DNA from: Nautilia sp. PV-1
Lineage (GTDB): Bacteria > Campylobacterota > Campylobacteria > Campylobacterales > Nautiliaceae
Assembly: GCF_004006315.1 (NCBI RefSeq)
Contig: NZ_CP026530.1
Coordinates: forward strand, 672,501 to 736,500
Direction: 5' to 3'
DNA: 64,000 nucleotides
Positions 49,467-57,026 of the stretch are shown here, piece after piece; the stretch's first letter is position 1; each line of letters starts with the position of its first letter. Made by a program: the position numbers and the translations under genes. The notes beneath the pieces are model-generated. The model saw only the letters and a program-made list of their open reading frames with translations, did no database searches and was not told the origin of the DNA.

Positions 49467-52123
49467 AGTACGTCAATTCCTTTTGCTTTTCTGTAATATT
49501 TTACAACCGCTCTTTTAACGAAATCGTTAAATACAAACCACACAACGGTATAGAAAAATAGGAATATTCCCCATTTCCAGCCGATAGGCGTAATTAATCC
49601 GAATCCGTAAACACCTATAATGAGGCCTAAAAACGCAGTTGAAAAAGAGGCTACAAGCAAAATCCAGCTTGGATAAGGTTTTTTAAAGAACCAGTCGCTT
49701 GTTCTGGTGTTATAGATAGTCCAGTGTCCGGCCATTACAAGTTTGGTAAAAAATGCGCTTTGCACGAACAACAGCCAGCTTTTCGGATCGTGAACGTTTA
49801 TCCAGCTTGGGATATCAGGGAAGAATGCACTGTCTGGATGCGCCTGGATATATACCATCGTAATATAAAAAATTGTAAAACTGCTGAGCACCCCTGCGAT
49901 ACCAAGCCACGTTGAGAGTACAAGCATTTCATGCATATCCCATCGGACCGGTTTTTTTTCTATTTTTGTGTTGTCATATGCGATTGAAAGAATAGGGATA
50001 TCGTTTAAAAGTGCCAAAAGGATAATCATCAGTGCCGTAATAGGATAGAAATTAAAAATAACGATAGCAAGAGTCATAAATAAAATCACCCTGATTGTTT
50101 CGGCTATTCTGTAAATGGTATAGCTTTTCATCCTTTCAAACGTTATTCTGGCTTCCTTAATCGCGTCTACTATAACCCTGAGTCCCGGTGCCAGCAGCAC
50201 AATATCCGCAGCAGCTCTTGCCGCGTCCGTTGCTCCGCTTACCGCAATTCCGGTGTCCGCTTTACGCAAAGCCGGTGCGTCGTTTACGCCGTCACCCGTC
50301 ATACCTACGATATGATCGGCTTTTTGAAGTTCGTCGACTATAAAATATTTGTCTTCCGGATAAACTTCCGCAAATCCGTTCGCCTCTTCTATTATTTTTA
50401 CTATTTCGCTTTCGTGTCTTTTTACGCTGCCTTTTGTAAGTTTACCCACTTCTTTTTTTACGAGAGATGTGATCTGATCAACTTTTTCTTTTATTTCCTC
50501 ATCGCTTAAATTCATACTTTTGAGTAAAGCTTTGGAAATAATCTGAGCGAGTGTGATATATTCGTCGTGCGTTTCGTTTTTAAGCTCTCTTATTGAATAT
50601 ATGTTTTCTCCGATTCCGAGTATTTTTGCTATATATTTTGCAACGGCTACATTGTCTCCCGTTACCATTTTAACTTCCACGCCTTTTTCTTTGGCTTCTT
50701 CTATAGCTTCTTTGGAGTCCGGTCTTGGCGGGTCATACAGAGGAATCAGACCCAGGAAATGAAAACTGTTTTCATCTTCGAGTTTGTAAGCAACTCCGAG
50801 TGTCCTAAAGCCGTCCTGGGCGAACTCTTCTACTTTTGCATAAGCTTTTTGTTTATGTTCTTTATCCAGGTTGCACATTTCAATAATAACCTGAGGAGCG
50901 CCTTTTGTCGCTACTATTTTTTTACCGTCCAGTTCTATATAGGCTTCCGTTCTTTTACGTACAGGGTCAAACGGTATAAATTTAATCAGTTTAAATTCAG
51001 GCAGTTTCAGATTGTTTTTTTCCGCCCATTCAAAAATCGGTTTTTCGATAGGGTCGTTATTTTCTTTTTTACTGGCAAACAGAGCGTATTTAAAAAGCTC
51101 TTCGGGAGTGTGGTTTTCCTCTATGTAAGGAGTGCCTACCGTCATTTTATTTTGGGTGAGCGTTCCTGTTTTATCCGAACAGAGTATATCCATACCCGCC
51201 ATTTCCTCTACTGCGGCAAGACGGGATACTATTGCCTGTTTTCTTGCAAGGTTAACCGCTCCTACCGCCATTACTACGGTAAGCACGGTTGGAAGTGCGA
51301 CAGGTATTGCCGCGACCGTTAATACAAGCGAAAATTCCAAAAGCTCCCAAATATTTTCGTGTCTTTTTACTCCGGCAAAAATGATAATAGCTACCATAAT
51401 AACGGTAATTAATATAAGATAATTACCAACGTTAATAACCATTTTTTGGAAATGGCTTCTTTGATTGTGTTCGGCTTTGGCTACAAGCCCCACCGTTTTG
51501 CCGAAATATGTATTAAGGCCGGTGCCTACAACCAAAGCAGTCATTTCTCCTTGTTTTATTACCGAATTTGAAAAGGCGACGTCTCCCGGTTTTTTGGTTA
51601 CCGGCAGACTTTCACCCGTCAGTGCCGACTGGTCGACTGATAAAAACTCGCCGCCGCCTATAAGTTTTACGTCTGCTGGAACAATGTCTCCGATTTTTAT
51701 TTTAATAATATCTCCGGGTACCAGTTCTTTAGCCGGTATTTCCATCCATTGTCCGTTTCTTAAAACCGTGGATTTGCGCGCCAGTTTTTTCTTTAATACT
51801 TCAATTGCGTTTAATGCTTTGTGCTCCTGGTAAAAGTCCAAAATAGCATTTGTAAAAAGCATTATCATAATAATGGTGAAATCTTCCCATCTGTGGACCA
51901 GTGCGCTTAAAACGGCCGCAATTTCGATCATCCATGGAATCGGTCCCCAGAATCTTCTGAAAATCCTGTGCCACAAAGGCTCTTTATATTCAGGGATTTC
52001 ATTCGGTCCGTATTTTTTAAGTCTTTTTTTGGCTTCTTCCGAGCTTAGACCTTTTTCAAGATCCGTCTGAAATTCTCCTGCAACTTTTTCAACGGGTATA
52101 TTTTTATAATCTTCCGTTTTCAT
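49463..52123 (-). CDS. Plasma-membrane-type P-type H+-ATPase (P3A)
   Basis: 886 residues. Exports protons with ATP. The actuator domain has SALTGES, the phosphorylated Asp317 lies in CSDKTGTLTQNK, and GDGVNDAPALRKADTGIAV is the hinge motif. AIPVALPTV in helix 4 and FYPITALMIILLALLNDIPILSIAYD in helices 5-6 match plant/fungal and archaeal proton pumps, not Ca2+ or heavy-metal ATPases. There is no long C-terminal autoinhibitory domain. It sits between the E3 gene and the DUF4010 gene with 4-nt overlaps, which puts a proton pump inside a pyruvate dehydrogenase operon. Confidence 0.93.
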   Translation of the reverse strand: MKTEDYKNIPVEKVAGEFQTDLEKGLSSEEAKKRLKKYGPNEIPEYKEPLWHRIFRRFWGPIPWMIEIAAVLSALVHRWEDFTIIMIMLFTNAILDFYQEHKALNAIEVLKKKLARKSTVLRNGQWMEIPAKELVPGDIIKIKIGDIVPADVKLIGGGEFLSVDQSALTGESLPVTKKPGDVAFSNSVIKQGEMTALVVGTGLNTYFGKTVGLVAKAEHNQRSHFQKMVINVGNYLILITVIMVAIIIFAGVKRHENIWELLEFSLVLTVAAIPVALPTVLTVVMAVGAVNLARKQAIVSRLAAVEEMAGMDILCSDKTGTLTQNKMTVGTPYIEENHTPEELFKYALFASKKENNDPIEKPIFEWAEKNNLKLPEFKLIKFIPFDPVRKRTEAYIELDGKKIVATKGAPQVIIEMCNLDKEHKQKAYAKVEEFAQDGFRTLGVAYKLEDENSFHFLGLIPLYDPPRPDSKEAIEEAKEKGVEVKMVTGDNVAVAKYIAKILGIGENIYSIRELKNETHDEYITLAQIISKALLKSMNLSDEEIKEKVDQITSLVKKEVGKLTKGSVKRHESEIVKIIEEANGFAEVYPEDKYFIVDELQKADHIVGMTGDGVNDAPALRKADTGIAVSGATDAARAAADIVLLAPGLRVIVDAIKEARITFERMKSYTIYRIAETIRVILFMTLAIVIFNFYPITALMIILLALLNDIPILSIAYDNTKIEKKPVRWDMHEMLVLSTWLGIAGVLSSFTIFYITMVYIQAHPDSAFFPDIPSWINVHDPKSWLLFVQSAFFTKLVMAGHWTIYNTRTSDWFFKKPYPSWILLVASFSTAFLGLIIGVYGFGLITPIGWKWGIFLFFYTVVWFVFNDFVKRAVVKYYRKAKGIDVL

Positions 52124-53415
52124 CTAAACCTCCTTAAAGTTCTGTCGATTGCCTCACTGTATGTAGGGTGCGGAAATATTGTTTTTTTGAACGTATTAAT
52201 ATCAAGTTCTCCGGTCAGTGCAGCAGCTATAATTCCTATAAGCTCTTCCGCATTGGGTGCGAGTATGTCGGCTCCCGTTATGAAATTTTCATCATCCGAA
52301 TAAAGTATCACCATTCCGTTTTTATCTCCAAAGCCGCTTCCTGAAATACCCAAATAAGAAAGCGGAAAAGAAGCGGAGTTTTCAGTGGCTTTACCGATGT
52401 TTGCGTAAGAAAGAGGAAGAGTGTATATGAATTTTGGAATATTTTTAAGATTGAGTTTTTCTTTGTTTCCAAGTATCTGATCTGCTACGTTGAGGGCTTC
52501 CGCCCTTGCCGCGTGGGCTAAAAGTAGTTTGCCGTTACAGTCGCCTATAGCAAATACCCCGGGCATTGTGGTTCGGAAATATTCGTCTGTTTTAACGGCG
52601 CCTTTTTCTATTGCGATTTTATCTGTTTTAACGGCGTCTGTATCAGGCACTCTTCCGGTTGCCACAAGCAGATATTCCGTTTCAAAGGTTTTGTCTTGCG
52701 TATGTATTACCGCTTTATTGTTTTTAACATAAGCTTTTTGTATAGAAGTATTAGGAATAAGATTTACTCCTATGTTTTTTAGCTGTTTTTCAAGATTTTG
52801 AGTAATAGCCTGAGGAAATTTTCTTGATATGTTTTCATGTCTGTATATCAGGTTGACTTTGCTTCCGAATGCGGCAAAAACGGTTGCCATTTCCAGACCT
52901 ATGGCCCCAGTGCCGTAAATGGAAATTTCTTTTGGAATATGTTCCATTTTTAGCGCTTCGTCTGATGTGATTATTTTTTTGTAATCTATTTCTATTTCTG
53001 AAGGAATTCTCGGTTTTGAGCCGGTTGCTATTATTGTATACGCCGGGTTAAATATTTTGTTTCCGACTTTTACCCCTTCATCAGTTATTTCGGCTTTTCC
53101 TTCTATAAGATCTACTCCTGCGGCTTTACACTGGTTTATAACGGCCGAAGTGCTTTTTTGCAAAATCGCTTCGATTTTTTCTTTTATATTTTTAAGATTT
53201 ACGGAAGCCTTTTTTGTAAAAACGTCTTCTTTGGATTCTATTACTGTTTTAGCCCTGTGAAGCAGGTTTTTAGAAGGAATACATCCGTTATGCAGGCATG
53301 TTCCTCCAATATGTGAGAGGTCTTTTTCTATTAAAGCCACTTTTTTGCCGGCTTTGCCTAGGACTATGGCTGCTGTGTATCCCAAGCCTCCTCCTATAAT
53401 TATTACGTCATACAT
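52120..53415 (-). CDS. lpdA: Dihydrolipoamide dehydrogenase (E3) of the pyruvate dehydrogenase operon
   Basis: 431 residues, somewhat short for E3 (about 460-475). FAD site IIGGGLGYTAAIVLGKAGKKVALIE, redox disulfide GGTCLHNGCIPSK, NAD site IYGTGAIGLEMATVFAAFG, GDCNGKLLLAHAARAE and a C-terminal HPTYSE His-Glu pair are all present. Reoxidises dihydrolipoyl groups of E2 with NAD+. The first glycine motif reads GGGLGYTAA where GxGxxG(A/G)xxA is usual. Overlaps E2 by 8 nt and the H+-ATPase by 4 nt. Confidence 0.93.
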   Translation of the reverse strand: MYDVIIIGGGLGYTAAIVLGKAGKKVALIEKDLSHIGGTCLHNGCIPSKNLLHRAKTVIESKEDVFTKKASVNLKNIKEKIEAILQKSTSAVINQCKAAGVDLIEGKAEITDEGVKVGNKIFNPAYTIIATGSKPRIPSEIEIDYKKIITSDEALKMEHIPKEISIYGTGAIGLEMATVFAAFGSKVNLIYRHENISRKFPQAITQNLEKQLKNIGVNLIPNTSIQKAYVKNNKAVIHTQDKTFETEYLLVATGRVPDTDAVKTDKIAIEKGAVKTDEYFRTTMPGVFAIGDCNGKLLLAHAARAEALNVADQILGNKEKLNLKNIPKFIYTLPLSYANIGKATENSASFPLSYLGISGSGFGDKNGMVILYSDDENFITGADILAPNAEELIGIIAAALTGELDINTFKKTIFPHPTYSEAIDRTLRRFR

Positions 53416-54643
53416 TTTTTATCTCCTCTTTGAAATCATTAACAAACATCGCAGCCTCCACACCGTTTAATATTCGGTGGTCTATCGTAAAAGCTGTTTT
53501 TATTTTATTTTCCGTCAGTTTTCCGAATGCCGCTATTCCCGCGTCTTTATCATTGATTACCGCTGTGAAGCTTTCAATATTAAACATTCCTAAATTGCTT
53601 ATTCCGAATGTGGAACCCGTCAAATCTTCGATGCTGAGTTTTTTTGTTTTAATTTCTTTCAGCCATTCGTTTATTTCCTGTAAAGTTTTTTCTTCCGCAT
53701 TTTTAATTACACACATAAAAAGTCCGTCTTCTCTGCTGACGGCTACCGAAATATTAGAAGCGGGATAGGTTAGTAAATTACCGTCTTTTAGAATTGATCG
53801 GCTTAAAGGGTTTTTCTGCATTGCGTTTGCGAGGGCTTTTATAATCTGAGCCGTTATTTTGATGCCTTCTTTTTTGGTGATTTCTATTTCTTCAAAAATA
53901 AAAAACACCGGCTTGGTAAGTGAATTTTCAAGAGTTTTTATAACCGCTTTTTGATTTGGCGTAAGTGTTGAAATTTTCGGTATATTGTTCTGTTTTATGT
54001 AGTTTATAACCTCTGTGCTGTCAATTTTATGATCAAGCTTGAATGTGTCGTAATTAATATTGTACTCTTTAAGCAGTTTAGCGGCTTTCGGTGTGAAATA
54101 TCTGCTGATTATATGCTCTTCTATGTCTTTTATATGTGCGGGTTTTGGAATTTCGTTTTTTTCCTGAAGTTTTTCTATGTCTATTCCGAATTCAGCCGCC
54201 TTTTTCTTTGCTGCGGGACTGGCGCTGCCGGAAACGGTTCTGTTTTCTTCAGACGTATTTAAAACCGAACTTATAATTGTGTCAATATCAATATCTTCCG
54301 GCTCTTTTGAGGATTCGGTCTGTTTTTTATTTTCAGATGAGGTGTTTTTTTCACTCTTTGACTCTTCTGCTGTATTTACATTTTTTCCATTCTCAATTTT
54401 CAATTCTCCATTCTCAATTATAGCTATTACGCTTTTTACAGGAACCTCATCGCCTTCTTTTACAACTATTTTTTTTACTTTTCCGTCAACAAAACTTTCA
54501 ATATCCATAGTGGCTTTGTCGCTTTCGACTTCGCACAGTTTATCACCTTTTTTTACGATGTCGCCAACTTTGACGTACCATTTTGTAATTTTGCCTTTGT
54601 CCATCGTATCGCTGAGAATAGGCATGGTTACTTTATATTCCAT
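53408..54643 (-). CDS. pdhC: Dihydrolipoamide acetyltransferase (E2)
   Basis: 411 residues. A single lipoyl domain (1-76) has the lipoylated Lys43 in ESDKATMD. A charged linker follows, starting with a repeat-coded ENGELKIENGK (77-87). Two stretches resemble the E3/E1-binding domain: 141-178 (ASPAAKKKAAEFGIDIEKL...) and 183-218 (FTPKAAKLLKEYNINYDTF...). The acyltransferase domain (about 225-411) ends with DHRILNGVEAAMF: His389 is kept, but Asp of H-x-x-x-D-G is Asn393. Overlaps E1 beta by 11 nt and E3 by 8 nt. Function as E2 is likely, with slight doubt from the Asn. Confidence 0.9.
   Translation of the reverse strand: MEYKVTMPILSDTMDKGKITKWYVKVGDIVKKGDKLCEVESDKATMDIESFVDGKVKKIVVKEGDEVPVKSVIAIIENGELKIENGKNVNTAEESKSEKNTSSENKKQTESSKEPEDIDIDTIISSVLNTSEENRTVSGSASPAAKKKAAEFGIDIEKLQEKNEIPKPAHIKDIEEHIISRYFTPKAAKLLKEYNINYDTFKLDHKIDSTEVINYIKQNNIPKISTLTPNQKAVIKTLENSLTKPVFFIFEEIEITKKEGIKITAQIIKALANAMQKNPLSRSILKDGNLLTYPASNISVAVSREDGLFMCVIKNAEEKTLQEINEWLKEIKTKKLSIEDLTGSTFGISNLGMFNIESFTAVINDKDAGIAAFGKLTENKIKTAFTIDHRILNGVEAAMFVNDFKEEIKNV
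54387..54419 (-). repeat. In-frame 21-nt direct repeat in the E2 linker
   Basis: CCATTCTCAATT occurs at 54387-54398 and again at 54408-54419 on the plus strand (period 21 nt, seven codons), with CAATTCT between. On the coding strand it gives I-E-N-G-E-L-K-I-E-N-G-K at the junction of lipoyl domain and linker. It keeps the frame and lies in a segment where extra residues should be harmless. Confidence 0.55.
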
Positions 54644-55607
54644 TTTCAGCCTTCCACTCTAAAATTTTTTTGACTATTTTTTCAGGGGTAGGGATTGAAG
54701 CGAGTTCAAGTTTTCTGTTATACGGAATCGGTACGTCTTCTCCGGCTATTCTTAAAACCGGCGCGTCTAAATCGTAAAAACATTTTTCTGTTATCTGTGC
54801 AAGTATTTCAGCGCCCATTCCTCCCGTTTTATGATCTTCTTCCACAATTACGGCTTTTTTTGTTTTTTTAACGGAATTAGCAATTGTTTCGATATCAAGA
54901 GGCCTTAGAGAATTTAAATCTATTATTTCAGCGTTTATTCCGGCTTTTTCAAGTTCTTTTGCGGCTTCAATTACGTCATATCTCATTTTCAGGTATGTGA
55001 TGATCGTAACATCTTTGCCTTCTTTTACTATTTCTGCTTTAAACGGATCAAAATTTTTTATTTCTCTGAATTCCATATCCATGGGATACAAAAGCTCGTG
55101 TTCTAAAAACACAACAGGGTCGTTGCTGAAAATAGCCCATTTTAAGCCGTAATAAGCATATGAGGCATTGCTTGCGGCAAGAACAATAAGTCCGGGTATT
55201 GAACTGAAAAGCGTTTCGTAATTTTCACTGTGCTGCGCAGCGAGCTGTCTGCTGACTCCTCCAGGCATTCTGACAGTCAGAGGAATAGTCATTTTGCCTC
55301 CGCTCATATATCTGAATTTTGCAGCATGGTTTATAATCTGATCCATTGCAAGCAGGGAAAAGTTTGCGGTCATTATTTCCGCTATCGGTCTGAGCCCGGC
55401 AATTGCCATACCTATTGCGTTTCCCACTATGCTGAGTTCCGCAATAGGTGTGTCAATTACCCTTTTTTCTCCGTATTTTGAAAAAAGCCCCTCGCTGACG
55501 CGGTAGCTGCCTCCGTATCTCCCTACGTCTTCACCTAAAATAACTACACTTGAATCCGCTTCCATGGATTCGTCTATCGCTTTATTTAATGCGCTACGGT
55601 ATAACAT
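54633..55607 (-). CDS. pdhB: Pyruvate dehydrogenase E1 component, beta subunit
   Basis: 324 residues from ATG 55607, which has AAGGAGTG just upstream and begins MLYRSALNKAIDESM as in the family; upstream in-frame ATGs would add residues inside pdhA. VVILGEDVGRYGGSYRVSEGLFSKYG, DTPIAELSIVGNAIGMAIAGLRPIAEIM and TVRMPGGVSRQLAAQHSE line the thiamine diphosphate site and E1 alpha interface. Forms alpha2-beta2 E1. Overlaps the alpha gene by 14 nt and E2 by 11 nt. Confidence 0.94.
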   Translation of the reverse strand: MLYRSALNKAIDESMEADSSVVILGEDVGRYGGSYRVSEGLFSKYGEKRVIDTPIAELSIVGNAIGMAIAGLRPIAEIMTANFSLLAMDQIINHAAKFRYMSGGKMTIPLTVRMPGGVSRQLAAQHSENYETLFSSIPGLIVLAASNASYAYYGLKWAIFSNDPVVFLEHELLYPMDMEFREIKNFDPFKAEIVKEGKDVTIITYLKMRYDVIEAAKELEKAGINAEIIDLNSLRPLDIETIANSVKKTKKAVIVEEDHKTGGMGAEILAQITEKCFYDLDAPVLRIAGEDVPIPYNRKLELASIPTPEKIVKKILEWKAENGI

Positions 55608-56565
55608 TTTCACACTCCTTACAAAATACCCCGTCATACAGTTCTTCCACATCGGGTTCAGGCGAATTTTTCGCAAATTCAACGGCTTCGTTTATTATAT
55701 GTTCTATTTTTGCGTCGGTTTCCCGGAAATATCTTTCGTCAGCCAGACCTTTTTTTAACGCTTCTTTTTTAAGATTTTCAATAGGGTCTTTGCTTTTGTA
55801 TATTTCAAGCTCTTCCTCGCTTCTGTATTTCCCGGCGTCACTCATGCTGTGCCCTTCGTACCTGTAAGTTTTCGCTTCAATAAAATATGGACCAAGTCCG
55901 TTTTCTATATATTCTTTTGCTTCGGTTACGGCATCATACACTTCACATACGTTCATACCGTCTATTACTTTTGCCGGCATATAGTTTTTGACTTTATGGA
56001 ACTGTTCAATAAACGGGCTTACCCATGAAATATGCGTACCGATTGCGTAAAAGTTGTTTTCTAAGAAAAATATTACGGGCAGTTTCCATGCGCTTGCGAT
56101 ATTGATACTTTCAAAAAAAGCGCCCGCATTGCTTGCACCGTCTCCGAATATAGCGAATACACCGGCATTTTCGCCCTGGATTTTTCTGGCATATGCACAT
56201 CCGACGGCTATAGGCAGATGTCCTGCCACTATCGCGTCTCCCCCGTAAAAATCAAGTTTTGGCTCAAACAGGTGCATTGACCCGCCTTTGCCTCTGCTTA
56301 TACCCGTTTTTTTGCCGAACAGCTCGGCCATTACGAGTTTGGGATCCATTCCTCTGGCAATCGCTAGTACGTGTTCTCTGTAGTGTGTAAACACGTCTCC
56401 TTTGTCAAAAGCCTGCATAGTTCCGACACTTACGGCTTCCTGACCTATATCAAGATGTAAAAATCCGGCAATGTTCCCGTTCATATATTCGCGTTTTGCC
56501 GCAAGCTCAAACTCGCGGCCGAGTCTCATTAAATAATAAAACTTTTTAACTCTTGCGCTATTCAT
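55594..56565 (-). CDS. pdhA: Pyruvate dehydrogenase E1 component, alpha subunit
   Basis: 323 residues. Decarboxylates pyruvate on thiamine diphosphate. FLHLDIGQEAVSVG is the early family block, GKGGSMHLF the substrate-pocket loop and FGDGASNAGAFFESINIASAWKLPVIFFLENN the GDG-to-NN thiamine-diphosphate motif. The phosphorylation loop reads YRYEGHSMSDAGKYRSEEE. This E1 type is closer to PDH than to branched-chain enzymes. Overlaps the upstream carboxymuconolactone-decarboxylase-like gene by 8 nt. Confidence 0.93.
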   Translation of the reverse strand: MNSARVKKFYYLMRLGREFELAAKREYMNGNIAGFLHLDIGQEAVSVGTMQAFDKGDVFTHYREHVLAIARGMDPKLVMAELFGKKTGISRGKGGSMHLFEPKLDFYGGDAIVAGHLPIAVGCAYARKIQGENAGVFAIFGDGASNAGAFFESINIASAWKLPVIFFLENNFYAIGTHISWVSPFIEQFHKVKNYMPAKVIDGMNVCEVYDAVTEAKEYIENGLGPYFIEAKTYRYEGHSMSDAGKYRSEEELEIYKSKDPIENLKKEALKKGLADERYFRETDAKIEHIINEAVEFAKNSPEPDVEELYDGVFCKECENVIP

Positions 56566-56893
56566 TGCTAAACTCTTCTATTGCTTTAAAAAGGGGAGTC
56601 ATATACATGAGTGCCGGACCTCCGTGCATAAGTACCGCCTGCATTGCGGCTTCAACTATTTCTTCTTTGCTGGCTCCGAGTTTAAGAGCGTTTTTGGTAT
56701 GAAACGCAATACACCATTCGCACTGTGCGGCTACCGCCAACGCAACATTAATAAGCTCTTTGTTTTTTGCGCTTACAGCTCCGTCTTTTTCTACACTTTG
56801 CATAAATGAAAAAAATGTTTTGGTTTCTTCAGGTGCGTTTTCCTGCAGATTTTTAATGAGAGTTTGAATTTCCTGTAGTTTTTCTTTCATCAT
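56558..56893 (-). CDS. AhpD/carboxymuconolactone decarboxylase-family protein
   Basis: 111 residues, helical. CEWCIAFHTKNALKLGASKEEIVEA carries the CxxC...H motif of AhpD-like thiol proteins. AhpD in mycobacteria takes electrons from lipoylated E2 and E3 to reduce a peroxiredoxin, so its place as first gene of the pyruvate dehydrogenase operon suggests a similar lipoyl-linked redox role. That is inference from family and position. The start MMKEKL follows GGAGGG by five bases. Confidence 0.85.
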   Translation of the reverse strand: MMKEKLQEIQTLIKNLQENAPEETKTFFSFMQSVEKDGAVSAKNKELINVALAVAAQCEWCIAFHTKNALKLGASKEEIVEAAMQAVLMHGGPALMYMTPLFKAIEEFSNE

Positions 56894-56916
56894 TTGAACC
56901 CTCCTTCAGTGAAGTA

Positions 56917-56949
56917 GACTAAATCTTTTTTAGTCCTTTATTTATTATA
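56917..56949 (-). promoter_or_regulatory. Promoter and candidate operator of the pyruvate dehydrogenase operon
   Basis: On the minus strand TATAAT (complement of 56944-56949) is a good -10. Right at the expected start site lies an inverted repeat with perfect 7-bp arms and a 5-bp spacer: GACTAAA (56917-56923), TTTAGTC (56929-56935). A protein bound there would block the polymerase. The gap to the next gene (56894-57026) holds nothing else of note. Confidence 0.5.
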
Positions 56950-57026
56950 ACTCCGTAAACTTTAAACAATCCTTAAAAAAAGGAAAAAATAACATGAAAA
57001 TGACAAAAAAATAAAAAAGAGAAAAA

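Noticed and set aside
55608-55682. N-terminal extension of pdhB to 55682
   Set aside because: The extra 25 residues are the shifted-frame translation of the pdhA 3' end; AAGGAGTG directly precedes the ATG at 55607.
56950-57026. Tiny frame ATGAAAATGACAAAAAAATAA in the gap upstream of the pyruvate dehydrogenase operon
   Set aside because: Only six codons in an A-rich tract; most likely chance, despite an AAAAAGG-like run before it.
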